DNA of 64,000 nt. It comes from an uncultured Phascolarctobacterium sp. (GTDB taxonomy: Bacteria > Bacillota > Negativicutes > Acidaminococcales > Acidaminococcaceae). Under the pieces are notes generated by a model. That model saw only the letters and a program-made list of their open reading frames with translations. It was not told the DNA's origin and made no database searches. Location: NCBI RefSeq assembly GCF_900753045.1, contig NZ_CAADXO010000043.1, positions 34,458 to 98,457 of the forward strand, in the 5' to 3' direction. This document shows positions 7,942 to 16,805 of this stretch, one piece after another. A program made the translations under genes and the position numbers. The stretch's first letter is position 1. Each line of letters starts with the position of its first letter.

Positions 7942-9090
7942 ATGCTGAGAGAATGGTGTAGGGAGCTGAGGGCAGCTTTTGTTGCTGAATTTAAGGCTGA
8001 CGGATGCCTTAATAAAACAGCGTTGCTTCTCCTTGTGTGTCTTCCTCTTATATATACAATTCTTTTGGGCGCTGCCTATAGCGCGAACGTCCTGAACAAT
8101 ATCCCTGTGGTGGTTTGCGATTTGCAGCAAAGCAAAATATCACGACAGGTTGTGTCCAATTATGATACATCCGACCGTTTTACTGTGGTAAAGCACGTAG
8201 GCACACAGGAGGAGCTGCTCAAGGCGATAGAAAACGGCGAAGCTAAGGTGGGACTGTATATAGAGCCTGCTCTGGATAAGAATATCAAAACAGCAAAGCC
8301 TGCCGAAATCGGTATTTATATTGAGGCCTCGAATATGGTTTACGGCAGTGCGTCGCTTGTTGCTTCGGAAGAAATCAATTTGAATCTTTTGGTATCAGGC
8401 AGTCAGAGAATTTTGGAGCGCATGACCTATTACCCGGACAGGGCTTTGCGAACTGCTTATCCTGCTACGTATGGTGTGCGTATTTTAAATAACCCTACTC
8501 ATGGCTATTGTAATTTTATGCTGTTGGGGTTGATTTGTAACGGTGTACAGATTTCGCTGTTCCTGTACGCTGCTGATATTTTCTTTAAAAACAGGCGCAA
8601 GGACTGGCAGTTTAAAAGCGCCTTGCTTTTAGGCAAGCTGCTGGCGATTGAATTGATATCCGGCTTGGCTTTCAGCCTGAGTATTTTGCTGGCACAGGAG
8701 CTTTTTGCAGTTCCGCTGCGCGGCGCATGGTATGAGTTTTTGGCGCTGGAGGCAGCCTTTATCTTCTTCTTTGCCGGTTTGGGCATGATGCTTTCCTTAG
8801 CCTTTCCTAATCCTATCCTGATGATTCAGGAATCCTTGCTGTTTATTATGCCGGGCATGCTGTACAGCGGTTTAAGCTGGCCTAATGAATGGTTAAGCAC
8901 TTTGCCGGCTTATATCCGTGTCATCTTTCCTATAACCTATCTGGCAATGCCGATGAGAGATTTATCCTTGCTTGGCTGGTCGGATTTGCTTGTAAAAAAT
9001 ATTGGCATACTGGCGGGAGCAGGCCTGGTCTGCTTTAGCGCTGCTTATCTGCTTTTGCGCCATCGTGCATGGCAGGAGGTTGAGGTATGA
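7942..9090 (+). CDS. ABC-2-type permease, first of pair
   Basis: A 382-residue inner-membrane permease of the ABC-2 (YhhJ/YbhS-like) family. It has one N-terminal membrane segment, a large extracytoplasmic domain (about residues 35-190) and a cluster of five or six C-terminal segments. ATG 7942 is preferred with GGGGTG upstream; an in-frame GTG at 7933 overlaps the previous stop and is possible. The stop overlaps the start of the second permease. No ATP-binding cassette gene is present in the operon, so either an ATPase is supplied from elsewhere or this pair works differently. Confidence 0.88.
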   Translation: MLREWCRELRAAFVAEFKADGCLNKTALLLLVCLPLIYTILLGAAYSANVLNNIPVVVCDLQQSKISRQVVSNYDTSDRFTVVKHVGTQEELLKAIENGEAKVGLYIEPALDKNIKTAKPAEIGIYIEASNMVYGSASLVASEEINLNLLVSGSQRILERMTYYPDRALRTAYPATYGVRILNNPTHGYCNFMLLGLICNGVQISLFLYAADIFFKNRRKDWQFKSALLLGKLLAIELISGLAFSLSILLAQELFAVPLRGAWYEFLALEAAFIFFFAGLGMMLSLAFPNPILMIQESLLFIMPGMLYSGLSWPNEWLSTLPAYIRVIFPITYLAMPMRDLSLLGWSDLLVKNIGILAGAGLVCFSAAYLLLRHRAWQEVEV

Positions 9091-10232
9091 AAAAAATCTT
9101 TGCGATTGTTAAATATGAAATAGCCAATATTTTTCTTCATGATATCAGGCGCGGTATTTTGCTTATTTTTGCGGCTTCGGCATATCTGCTGCTGTTTTCC
9201 TGGCTGTATCTTTTCGGCATCGTCAATCATATTCCTATGCTGATTGTCGATCAGGATAACACTGCTATCAGCAGAAATTTGACGCAGAAGTTTGCGGACA
9301 GTGATGCCTTTGAGGCTGTGGCCTGGGGCGACAAGCTGGAGGATGTAGAAAGCTGGTTCCACACGCAGGGACGCCATAGTGCAGCTTTGGTTATTCCCAA
9401 GGATTTTGGCAAAAAGATTCAAACCGAAACCCAAAGCAACGTTATGCTGGTAGTGGATGCTACAAATATCATTGTCAGCAGCAACAGTAATATTGCGGCC
9501 TTTGATATCGTCCAGTCCTTTAATCAGGAGATGGGGCGTAAGCTGATTGCCCGCGATGTAAGTCAGGTGCCGTATCTGGCGGAGTTAAGATTGGAGCCTG
9601 TTAAGTTCAATTATCGTATTTTAGGTAATCCGCAGCTGGATTATCTGCGCTTTTTCGTTTTCGGACTGGCTCTGATAGCTATGCAGCAGGGTATACTTTT
9701 GGCGGTGGCAGCAGCTGTTTTGTGGCAGGGCAACAAGCCCTTGCAGGCAGAATGGGAGCTGAAGCCGTGGCAGCGCTGGCTGCTGAAAAGCTGCATCTAC
9801 TGGGTTTTGGGTATGGCATCCTATGCGCTGTTTTTAAATATCGGCAGTACGTTCTTTGTTTTGCCGGTGGCCGCCGGCCTGAAGCAGCATTTGCTTATCG
9901 GCGGCAGCTTTATCTTCTGCTTAATACAGCTGGCCGGTGTTTTGGCCGGAGTTTGCAAGGATGAATTGCTGTTTACCCGTATCTCGGTAAGCTACACTGT
10001 GCCTGCCTTTATTTTATCCGGCTTTACCTGGCCTTTGGAGCCTATGCCGTCGTGGGTAAGATTTTTGGCGTATTTTTCGCCTTATACCTATGTTTCGGAG
10101 GCTTCCCGCAGCTTATATATTTATGGCTATTATTATCGCCTGAATACTAACGCAGCATTGCTTTTTGCCGTCGGCCTGGTGTGCTTTCCTTTAGCTGCAA
10201 GGCTGTACAGCAAAAGAATGCGCAGATGCTGA
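9087..10232 (+). CDS. ABC-2-type permease, second of pair
   Basis: 381 residues with the same architecture as the preceding permease: an N-terminal membrane segment, a periplasmic domain containing LIVDQDNTAISR (compare VVVCDLQQSKISR in the first), and a C-terminal membrane bundle ending in FSPYTYVSEASR. ATG overlaps the upstream stop by 4 bp, indicating translational coupling and a heterodimeric permease. The exported compound is unknown; drug or lipid-like molecules are typical for HlyD/ABC-2 systems. No outer-membrane TolC-type gene is nearby. Confidence 0.88.
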   Translation: MKKIFAIVKYEIANIFLHDIRRGILLIFAASAYLLLFSWLYLFGIVNHIPMLIVDQDNTAISRNLTQKFADSDAFEAVAWGDKLEDVESWFHTQGRHSAALVIPKDFGKKIQTETQSNVMLVVDATNIIVSSNSNIAAFDIVQSFNQEMGRKLIARDVSQVPYLAELRLEPVKFNYRILGNPQLDYLRFFVFGLALIAMQQGILLAVAAAVLWQGNKPLQAEWELKPWQRWLLKSCIYWVLGMASYALFLNIGSTFFVLPVAAGLKQHLLIGGSFIFCLIQLAGVLAGVCKDELLFTRISVSYTVPAFILSGFTWPLEPMPSWVRFLAYFSPYTYVSEASRSLYIYGYYYRLNTNAALLFAVGLVCFPLAARLYSKRMRRC

Positions 10233-10325
10233 AGGATGATTTAGTGATGCTTTAGGCCGATTGATGGAAGTGATGTTATACTTAGTGAAAGAAGTATTAT
10301 GCCGTTATTTTCCTCCCACACAATA

Positions 10326-10354
10326 AAAAAGACGCCCATCCAATGAGCGTCTGC
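10326..10354 (-). terminator. Terminator of the small membrane protein gene
   Basis: On the minus strand AGACGC pairs with GCGTCT around a TCATTGGATGG loop, followed by TTTTTTATT. Confidence 0.75.
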
Positions 10355-10371
10355 GTAGATTGTTTCATGGC

Positions 10372-10929
10372 TCAGCAGCCTTCGTTTTCTTCCCATTCCT
10401 CGCTGTTTTCGTTGATATACCATTTGCCGTTGATGCAGATATTTTCTTCGATAGTACGCGGACCCCAGATAACGCTGCCTTCGGGGCCGTAGTCCTCGCC
10501 ATCATCGGGGCAGGTGTCATCGTAGGTGATCAGGGGGACGTAATCATCGGCACTGTCTGCTTCTATATTATTCGTTTTATTGTATTGCTGTTCTTTCTCC
10601 TGCGGATGCAGCATAAGCTTGTATGCGTACAAAAGTATGACGGCATAAACAATGGCGGTAAGCATTACTCCAAACTTCGGCAGACCGCAGAGGATTAAAA
10701 TGAAAGCAAAAACGGCTAAAAATACGCTGAAAGAGAAGCAGGCTTGTTCATCCAGCTCTTTCATTTTATGTAAAAGATAAATAATCAGCAGTGTTATGGG
10801 CAGTAGCACAAGGAAATAGCCTAATGATGTATGCGTAAAAATTAAAATAACGAGCGTTAAAAGGAGCATTAAAGCTATAAGGGCAATTACCTTTTTTATG
10901 TTACTGCAAAAGCTGTCGATAAAATTCAT
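10372..10929 (-). CDS. Hypothetical membrane protein with acidic C-terminal tail
   Basis: 185 residues. Four hydrophobic segments in the first 120 residues (two closely spaced pairs) are followed by an Asp/Glu-rich soluble tail containing DDTCPDDGEDYGPEGS and ending EEWEENEGC. No family is recognised. ATG at 10929 is chosen because GAGGT lies 7 nt upstream; a GTG at 10938 is too close. It is transcribed alone on the minus strand with its own promoter and terminator. The tail might bind cations, but nothing in the context shows a role. Confidence 0.7.
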   Translation of the reverse strand: MNFIDSFCSNIKKVIALIALMLLLTLVILIFTHTSLGYFLVLLPITLLIIYLLHKMKELDEQACFSFSVFLAVFAFILILCGLPKFGVMLTAIVYAVILLYAYKLMLHPQEKEQQYNKTNNIEADSADDYVPLITYDDTCPDDGEDYGPEGSVIWGPRTIEENICINGKWYINENSEEWEENEGC

Positions 10930-10953
10930 GGCACGCACCTCACTTTTATCTGT

Positions 10954-10982
10954 ATTATAGCATGCCGGTGAATTTTCTACAA
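10954..10982 (-). promoter_or_regulatory. Promoter of the small membrane protein gene
   Basis: On the minus strand TTGTAG (10982-10977), 17-bp spacer, TATAAT (10959-10954), about 25 bp before the start codon. Confidence 0.65.
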
Positions 10983-11010
10983 AAAATCTAAAAAAAACTG
11001 CAGAAATCGC

Positions 11011-11049
11011 TTGAATATGCTCTTTAAATGTGATATAGTATACACTATA
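11011..11049 (+). promoter_or_regulatory. ppsA promoter with overlapping palindrome
   Basis: TTGAAT (11011-11016), 17-bp spacer, TATAGT (11034-11039). The -10 is one arm of a dyad, TATAGT-ATAC-ACTATA (11034-11049), suggesting a repressor site over the start region. Confidence 0.6.
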
Positions 11050-11100
11050 TTAAGGATTTCCCCAGAAAAAAGTATAGTATTTTAAAAGGAGCAAATTATT

Positions 11101-13476
11101 ATGGAGAAAGAAAAAGCATTCCTGCTGTGGTTTGACCAGCTGGAGAGAAAAGACGTAGCAATCGCCGGTGGTAAGTCTTCTTCCTTAGGCGAGCTTACTT
11201 CTCATGTTGACGTACCTGTACCGTATGGCTTCGCAACTACTGCCTGCGCTTACAGATACTTCTTTGAAAAGACCGGTCTGTACGAAAAGATCAAAGCTTT
11301 AATTGCCGGTCTGGACGTAGACAACAGCGCTCAGCTGCGCGAGGTTTGCGCTAAGGTCCGCCAGGCAATTATGGACGAAGAAATGCCGCAGGATCTGCAG
11401 GATCTGATTGCCCAAGCTTACAAAGAGCTGGGTGAAAAGGTTGGCCAGGCTGATCCGTTCGTTGCTGTTCGCAGCAGCGCTACCGCAGAGGATTTGCCGG
11501 ATGCAAGCTTTGCAGGCCAGCAGGACACCTATTTGAACGTAAAGGGTGCAGAAACCATCGTTGCTAAGGTTAAGGAATGCTATGCTTCCTGCTTTACCGA
11601 CCGTGCGGTTTACTACCGCGAAAAACAAGGCTTTGATCATCTGGATGTAGCACTGAGCGCTGCAGTACAGATGATGGTATTCTCCAAGGCTGCAGGCGTT
11701 ATGTTCACTGTAAACGTTGCTACCGGCGACGACAAGAACATCCTCATCGAAGGCGCATGGGGCTTGGGCGAATATGTTGTTCAAGGCACCGTAACTCCGG
11801 ATAACTATACTGTAAATAAATCTACCTGCGAGATTGTTGAAAAGAACGTTAACGCGCAGGACATTAAGCTGATTCGCAAGGCTGACGGCGACTGCGAAGA
11901 GGTTGTTGTGCCGCTGGATGAGCAAAACGAGCAGAAGCTGACTGATGAGCAAATCAAACAATTGGCTGAATGCGCTAAGAAAATTGAAGCACACTATGGC
12001 TGCTACATGGACATGGAATGGGGCGTTGACGAGCGCGATAACAAGGTTTACATCCTGCAAGCCCGTCCTGAAACCGTATGGAGCCGTCGTAACAAAGAAA
12101 ATGGTGCACCGAAAGAGGAGAAGAAAGTGACTACTGATCGCAAAGTTATCGTTAAAGGCTTGCCTGCCAGCCCTGGTAATGTAGCAGGCCGCGTACATGT
12201 AATTTTGGATCCGTCCCATATCGACGAGTTCAAGGAAGGCGAAATTCTCGTAACCGAAATGACCGCTCCTGACTGGGTACCGGCTATGAAGAAAGCGAAA
12301 GCAATCGTAACCGATAGCGGCGGAATGACCTGCCATGCTTCTATCGTATCCCGCGAGCTGGGCATTCCCTGTATCGTAGGTACCAAGAGCCGTGGCGAAG
12401 CTGCTACCACCACCATTCCTGATGGCATTGACGTAACCATTGATGCTACTCATGGTGTTGTATACGAAGGCATCATCGAAGAGCCGAAGGCTGAACAGCC
12501 GGCACAACAAGTAGTTGCTGCTGCTGAATACTTCCCGCCGACCGGCACTAAGATTTATATGAACCTGGGCGATCCTGAGCTGGCTGAAAAATATGCTACT
12601 CTGCCTTGCGACGGTATCGGCTTGATGCGCGAAGAGTTCATCTGGACCACCTATATCCATGAACATCCGCTGTATCTGATCAAAATCGGTCAACCGGAAA
12701 AGGTTGTAGACCAACTGGCTGAAGGCATCCGCCAAGTTTGCCAGGCTATGGCTCCGAGACCGGTAACCATGCGCTTCTCCGACTTCAAGTCCAGCGAATA
12801 CCGCGACCTGAAGGGCGGCGACGAATTCGAGCCGAACGAGCCTTCCGCTCTGCTGGGCTGGCGCGGTGCTTCCCGTTACTATGATCCTAAATATATCGAA
12901 GCATTCAAGCTCGAATGCATGGCTGTTCGCAAAGTTCGCGAAGAGTTCGGCCTGAAGAACCTGAACGTTATGATTCCGTTCTGCCGTAACGTAGAGGAAT
13001 GCGAAAAGGTTACCAAGATCATGGCTGACTGCGGTCTGTCCCGTGGTAAGGACTTCAAGGTTTGGCTGATGGCTGAGATTCCGTCCAACATCATCCTGGC
13101 TGACCAGTTCAACAAGTTTGTTGACGGCTATTCCATCGGTTCCAACGACCTGACCATGCTGGTTCTGGGCTGCGACCGTGATAACGATACTGTTTCCCAT
13201 ATCTATGACGAACGTAACCTGGCTGTACGCCGTGCAATCCGTCACCTAATCGAGGTTGCTCATAAGGATGGCAAGACCGTTTCTATCTGCGGTCAGGCTC
13301 CGAGCGTATATCCTGAGTTCTGCGAGTTCCTCATTAAGAGCGGTATCGACAGCATGTCCGTTAACCCGGATACTGTTAAGTTCACCAAGAAGCTGGCTGC
13401 TCAAATCGAGCAACGCATCATGATGGATGCTCTGACCGGCAAAGGCCGTCAAGAGGTTGAGGACCTGAACTGGTAA
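11101..13476 (+). CDS. ppsA: Phosphoenolpyruvate synthase
   Basis: Makes PEP from pyruvate with ATP converted to AMP plus phosphate, the entry to gluconeogenesis in an organism living on organic or amino acids. The 791 residues show the N-terminal ATP-grasp nucleotide domain (AGGKSSSLGEL, VRSSATAEDLPDASFAGQQ), the central swivelling domain with catalytic His412 in GGMTCHASIVSREL, and the C-terminal TIM-barrel PEP/pyruvate domain (LMREEFIW, YSIGSNDLTMLVLGCDRD). Length matches the bacterial enzyme. ATG follows AAAAGGAG. It is a single-gene unit. Pyruvate phosphate dikinase is the main alternative, but size and the C-terminal pattern fit PpsA. Confidence 0.95.
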   Translation: MEKEKAFLLWFDQLERKDVAIAGGKSSSLGELTSHVDVPVPYGFATTACAYRYFFEKTGLYEKIKALIAGLDVDNSAQLREVCAKVRQAIMDEEMPQDLQDLIAQAYKELGEKVGQADPFVAVRSSATAEDLPDASFAGQQDTYLNVKGAETIVAKVKECYASCFTDRAVYYREKQGFDHLDVALSAAVQMMVFSKAAGVMFTVNVATGDDKNILIEGAWGLGEYVVQGTVTPDNYTVNKSTCEIVEKNVNAQDIKLIRKADGDCEEVVVPLDEQNEQKLTDEQIKQLAECAKKIEAHYGCYMDMEWGVDERDNKVYILQARPETVWSRRNKENGAPKEEKKVTTDRKVIVKGLPASPGNVAGRVHVILDPSHIDEFKEGEILVTEMTAPDWVPAMKKAKAIVTDSGGMTCHASIVSRELGIPCIVGTKSRGEAATTTIPDGIDVTIDATHGVVYEGIIEEPKAEQPAQQVVAAAEYFPPTGTKIYMNLGDPELAEKYATLPCDGIGLMREEFIWTTYIHEHPLYLIKIGQPEKVVDQLAEGIRQVCQAMAPRPVTMRFSDFKSSEYRDLKGGDEFEPNEPSALLGWRGASRYYDPKYIEAFKLECMAVRKVREEFGLKNLNVMIPFCRNVEECEKVTKIMADCGLSRGKDFKVWLMAEIPSNIILADQFNKFVDGYSIGSNDLTMLVLGCDRDNDTVSHIYDERNLAVRRAIRHLIEVAHKDGKTVSICGQAPSVYPEFCEFLIKSGIDSMSVNPDTVKFTKKLAAQIEQRIMMDALTGKGRQEVEDLNW

Positions 13477-13562
13477 GAGGCAATTAAAGACTTTCAGCTC
13501 TTTGGCTAAGCGCATTGGCTTTATCTGGAAGCAGAAAAAGTAAATATGCAGTAAAGAGTTTT

Positions 13563-13612
13563 AGGACTCCTGTGTTGTAGTAATGCAATGCAGGGGTCCT
13601 ATTTGCTTTTTT
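13563..13612 (+). terminator. Probable ppsA terminator
   Basis: AGGACTCCTG (13563-13572) pairs with CAGGGGTCCT (13591-13600) with one wobble. A T-rich tract begins a few bases later (ATTTGCTTTTTT). The distance to the T-run makes it slightly atypical. Confidence 0.55.
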
Positions 13613-13636
13613 CTGGAAAAATTTAAGGAGGTAATC

Positions 13637-14086
13637 ATGTTTTCGGTTATTTTTGTTCTTGGATTGCTTTATCACACCTATACCGATTTAAAATCTATGT
13701 TACTGTATGACAAGGTAACGTTAATTTTAGCGGCAGTTGGCTTAGTACGCGCGTGGTATGAGAGGCAGCTTTTTGATGCTGCTTACGGCGCTGGAATTAT
13801 GTTGGCAATAATGTTGGTGCTGTATTTTGCCAGCCGCGGAGGTATGGGCGAGGGTGATGTCAAGTTAGCGCCGGCGTTGGGTATCTGGCTTGGCTTAGAG
13901 CAGGGACTGTTATGTTTGCTGTTGGCCTTTGTAAGCGGTGGCGTTGTGGGAGCATTACTGTTGCTGTGCAGGCGTGGGAAGCTGAAACAGGCGATTCCCT
14001 TCGGACCGTTTTTGTGCGCGGCGGCAGTCACTGCATATTTTTGGGGTAGAGAAATTATTACATGGTATTGGAGGATGTTCTTATGA
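13637..14086 (+). CDS. A24-family prepilin-peptidase-like membrane protease (short form)
   Basis: Aspartic membrane protease of the type IV leader peptidase family, cleaving prepilin-like signal peptides. At 149 residues it lacks the N-terminal methylase/zinc domain of full PilD, like the TadV/CpaA class. Catalytic aspartates fit YTDLKSMLLYD near residue 16 and the GMGEGDVKLAPALG motif (GxGD). Four or five membrane segments are visible. ATG 13637 follows AAGGAGG. It overlaps the next gene's start, which encodes PilM/PilN-like parts, so it probably serves a small pilus or pseudopilus apparatus. The rest of that apparatus is not in the window. Confidence 0.82.
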   Translation: MFSVIFVLGLLYHTYTDLKSMLLYDKVTLILAAVGLVRAWYERQLFDAAYGAGIMLAIMLVLYFASRGGMGEGDVKLAPALGIWLGLEQGLLCLLLAFVSGGVVGALLLLCRRGKLKQAIPFGPFLCAAAVTAYFWGREIITWYWRMFL

Positions 14087-15198
14087 TAAAGCATGATAAA
14101 AGTATTAGCGTTGAGGAGCTGTTTGAGCCTGTATTGTGCGCTTTGCGTTGCCGTTGGCACCGTAAGCAGGCGCTTTTGCTGCTCTCGCTGCAAACGGGGC
14201 AGGTGGCATATTGGAAGAATGGTGAGCATAGCTGGCAGGAGCAGTTGGATGAAGAGTGCCTGACAAATAAGCAAAGACTTGCCGATACTTTACGTGAAAT
14301 GCTTTTGAAGCGTGAGGTGGAAGAAGGTGCGTTGGTTTTACTGCTGCCTGCAGCTGCAATGATGTATTCTGAACAGATGGTGTTGCCTTCAATGCGGCGG
14401 CGTGAACTGCAGGCTGCCTTAAAATGGGAAGTACAGCAGAGTGTTCCTTGGCCTGAAGAGGGCTATACTTATAGCTTTGAGGCAACAGAATTTAGTGAAG
14501 CTGGAGAACAACAATGTCGGGTAACTTTTACGGCTTTACAGGATACATCACGTGCTGAGCTGGAGCAGCTGTGCAGCAGCCTGCTTTTAAAGCTGCAGGG
14601 TATTTTATTGGCAGATATGACGCTTGATGAAGCTGCAGAGAAGTGGTCTACCGGTAAGCCGCTGCCGACTGTATATAGACAGAAGCAAAAGTATTTGCAT
14701 GGTGCAGCGGCCGCTTTTGGACGCTGGCTGCCTAAGGTCAGTGGCGCTGCCTTGGCTTTGGCACTGTTAGCTTATGGCGGGGCCTGGGGAGGTTGTTATC
14801 TGGCGCAACGCGATTTGCAGAAGGTGGAGCAGCGATTAGCGCAGTATGCGGAGTGGGAGCAGCGTATGCAGGAAAGCAAGGCTGTTGAGCGCAACTGTCA
14901 GCGTTTGGAAAAACTGTTGGCTGCAGCGTCTAAACCATCGAAAGAGGCCGGTGGTGAGCTGGAACGTATTTGCCGCCAAATGTTACCAGGCTGTTGGCTG
15001 ACACTATTGGAATATAACGGCAACCAAAAGCCTTTAGTGCTGCAGGGTCAGGCTGTTGATAATTTGGCTTTAGAAAGCTTTGTGGAGCAGCTGCAAAAAT
15101 GCGGAAATTACAGCAGAGTAGAGTTACTGCAATCACAGCAGCAGGATAACGTTCTTACATATAAGCTGCAGCTGCAGATTAAGGAGGGCAAGCAATGA
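14083..15198 (+). CDS. PilM/PilN-like (GspL-like) pilus assembly protein
   Basis: 371 residues, not strongly conserved. The first 220 residues resemble a PilM/GspL cytoplasmic actin-like domain in outline (ALKWEVQQSVPWP is typical of the SecA/PilM region). One membrane segment follows (about 225-245), then a coiled coil and a PilN-like periplasmic ferredoxin fold. This suggests a natural PilM-PilN fusion, equivalent to GspL. ATG 14083 is preceded by GGAGG at 8 nt and overlaps the peptidase stop; the stop overlaps the next start. It is unusually rich in Gln, Glu and Leu. Call rests on architecture and neighbours. Confidence 0.65.
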   Translation: MIKHDKSISVEELFEPVLCALRCRWHRKQALLLLSLQTGQVAYWKNGEHSWQEQLDEECLTNKQRLADTLREMLLKREVEEGALVLLLPAAAMMYSEQMVLPSMRRRELQAALKWEVQQSVPWPEEGYTYSFEATEFSEAGEQQCRVTFTALQDTSRAELEQLCSSLLLKLQGILLADMTLDEAAEKWSTGKPLPTVYRQKQKYLHGAAAAFGRWLPKVSGAALALALLAYGGAWGGCYLAQRDLQKVEQRLAQYAEWEQRMQESKAVERNCQRLEKLLAAASKPSKEAGGELERICRQMLPGCWLTLLEYNGNQKPLVLQGQAVDNLALESFVEQLQKCGNYSRVELLQSQQQDNVLTYKLQLQIKEGKQ

Positions 15199-15722
15199 AA
15201 GCAGGAGAAAAAACAATTAATCTGCTTGCCTGCATAGCTTTTGTATTGGCTGCAAGCTTAGGAATGCAGGCCTGGGAGCTTTCGAAAGAACGGCAACTGG
15301 CGGTAGAACAGACACAGAAGCTGCAGGGGCAACTGACACAGCAGCTTCACTTTGCCAATGAACATAATGATTATAAGACATATAAAGTCAAGCTGTTGGA
15401 TAAGCAAAAGAAATTGGAGGAGCAGGCAGAGCAGAATCTGAGCTTGAATCATAGGCTGCAGCGTTTGCAAAAGCAAGCACAGACGCAAAGTATTTTGCTA
15501 AGTAGCATGCAGCTGGAGGGCAAGCCTATGCCTTTGCAGCAGGGCTTGCAGCTGCAGACAGTGAAAATAAGTGCTGTTGGCAATTTTTATTCCCTGCTGC
15601 GTTGGCTGCGGCAGGCAGAACGCGACGGTTGCAAGGTTAAAGAGCTGCGCTTACAAAGCGACATGCAGGCAAAAGAAATGCTGAAGATGGATATCTCACT
15701 GGAATTTCATACCGGAAACTAA
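15195..15722 (+). CDS. PilO/GspM-like membrane protein
   Basis: 175 residues: an N-terminal membrane anchor (LLACIAFVLAASLGMQAW), a long Gln/Lys-rich coiled coil (about 35-100), and a C-terminal small alpha/beta domain with VGNFYSLLRWLRQAERDG, matching the PilO pattern of pairing with PilN in the inner-membrane ring. It overlaps the upstream gene by 4 bp. It is the last of three co-translated genes. Sequence similarity is weak; the assignment relies on order and shape. Confidence 0.6.
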   Translation: MKAGEKTINLLACIAFVLAASLGMQAWELSKERQLAVEQTQKLQGQLTQQLHFANEHNDYKTYKVKLLDKQKKLEEQAEQNLSLNHRLQRLQKQAQTQSILLSSMQLEGKPMPLQQGLQLQTVKISAVGNFYSLLRWLRQAERDGCKVKELRLQSDMQAKEMLKMDISLEFHTGN

Positions 15723-15731
15723 TTCACCCAA

Positions 15732-15834
15732 TTAGCCTACGCTAATTTTAACTTGACAAAACCCCCATCTTATAAGATAATGTCATAGTAAAGTTAGACT
15801 AGGCTAATTAATTTTTAAAGATAGCACTAGCTAA
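15732..15834 (+). promoter_or_regulatory. Metal-uptake operon promoter flanked by three TTAGC-N4-GCTAA boxes
   Basis: The promoter is TTGACA (15753-15758), a 17-bp spacer, and GATAAT (15776-15781). Three 14-bp boxes surround it: TTAGCCTACGCTAA (15732-15745), TTAGACTAGGCTAA (15794-15807) and ATAGCACTAGCTAA (15821-15834). The 5-4-5 dyad TTAGC-N4-GCTAA resembles DtxR/IdeR-family iron-repressor sites. Iron repression is inferred; the regulator gene is not in the window. Confidence 0.55.
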
Positions 15835-15854
15835 TATCGTAAAGGGAGTTGCGT

Positions 15855-16805
15855 ATGAAAAAATATATCTTACTCGTATTTGTCGTAATCATAGCCCTGG
15901 CAGGCTACTTCCTGCTGGCAAAAGGCCAGCACAAGCTCGCAAGCAACGCCGCCGTAACTGTAACCGACAGCACCGGCGCCAAGGTACACATCCCAGCGGA
16001 GCCCAAAAGAATCGTCTTTCTCAACGCCTCCAACCTGGAAATCTTCACCTCCATCGGTGGCAAAGCCGTCGGCAGACCTACCAGCACCTCATATCCCGAC
16101 GACATCAAGGAAAGCATTAAGGACATCCCCGAGGTAGGCATGATCCACGCGCCCAATCTGGAAAAAATCATGAGCCTGAAGCCTGACCTGGTTGTAGGCA
16201 CCAACGTACCCTTCCACGTAATGCTGCGCAAGCCATTGGAAATGGCCGGCGTGCCGCTTTACCTGAACATGATAAACTCCTATGAGGACGTGCTGAAAAG
16301 CATAGACGACTTCGGCCGCTTTGCCGGCAGAGAAAAGGAAGCTGCCGCCAAGCGTGCGCAGATAGAAAAGGAATATGCCGCGCTGACGCAGGACGTGCCG
16401 AAGGGCAAGGGACAGAAGGTGCTGATCATCTTCGGATCGCCGGACAGCTTCAACATGTCCACCAAAAAGAGCTTCGGCGGTGATCTGGCAGAGCGCCTTG
16501 GTGCCGTAAACATTGCGGACAAGGCCGAAAACGTGAAGGACAGCAGCTACATCCCGCTGAGCATGGAATTTGTAGCCAAGGAAAACCCCGATATCGTGAT
16601 GCTGATTACCATGGGCGGCAGCAAGGAAATTCTGGAAAAGCTGCGCGCCAATATGCGTGACAACGCCATCTGGCATGACGTAAACGCCGTGAAGAATAAC
16701 CGTGTGTACCAGCTGCCGCCGAGCCTGTTTACCGTTAACCCCGGCACGCACACCATCGACGCAATGAAGATTATGAAAGAATATATCTATGGAGAGGCCA
16801 AGTAA
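15855..16805 (+). CDS. Metal-chelate/haem-type ABC substrate-binding protein
   Basis: 316-residue periplasmic binding protein of the FecB/BtuF/HmuT class. It has a hydrophobic N-terminal signal or anchor (residues 3-23, no lipobox cysteine), then VTVTDSTGAKVHIPAEPKRIV, the usual start of the fold, a long backbone helix and a second lobe ending with DAMKIMKEYI. ATG 15855 is 7 nt after AAAGGGAG. The permease gene overlaps its stop by 1 bp, and the ATPase and ChaN-like gene follow. Ligand could be haem, a siderophore or cobalamin; the ChaN neighbour favours haem (inference). Confidence 0.88.
   Translation: MKKYILLVFVVIIALAGYFLLAKGQHKLASNAAVTVTDSTGAKVHIPAEPKRIVFLNASNLEIFTSIGGKAVGRPTSTSYPDDIKESIKDIPEVGMIHAPNLEKIMSLKPDLVVGTNVPFHVMLRKPLEMAGVPLYLNMINSYEDVLKSIDDFGRFAGREKEAAAKRAQIEKEYAALTQDVPKGKGQKVLIIFGSPDSFNMSTKKSFGGDLAERLGAVNIADKAENVKDSSYIPLSMEFVAKENPDIVMLITMGGSKEILEKLRANMRDNAIWHDVNAVKNNRVYQLPPSLFTVNPGTHTIDAMKIMKEYIYGEAK

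Noticed and set aside
11299..13245. Very long antisense frame opposite ppsA (648 codons)
   Set aside because: A by-product of codon bias in ppsA; no domain or ribosome site supports it.
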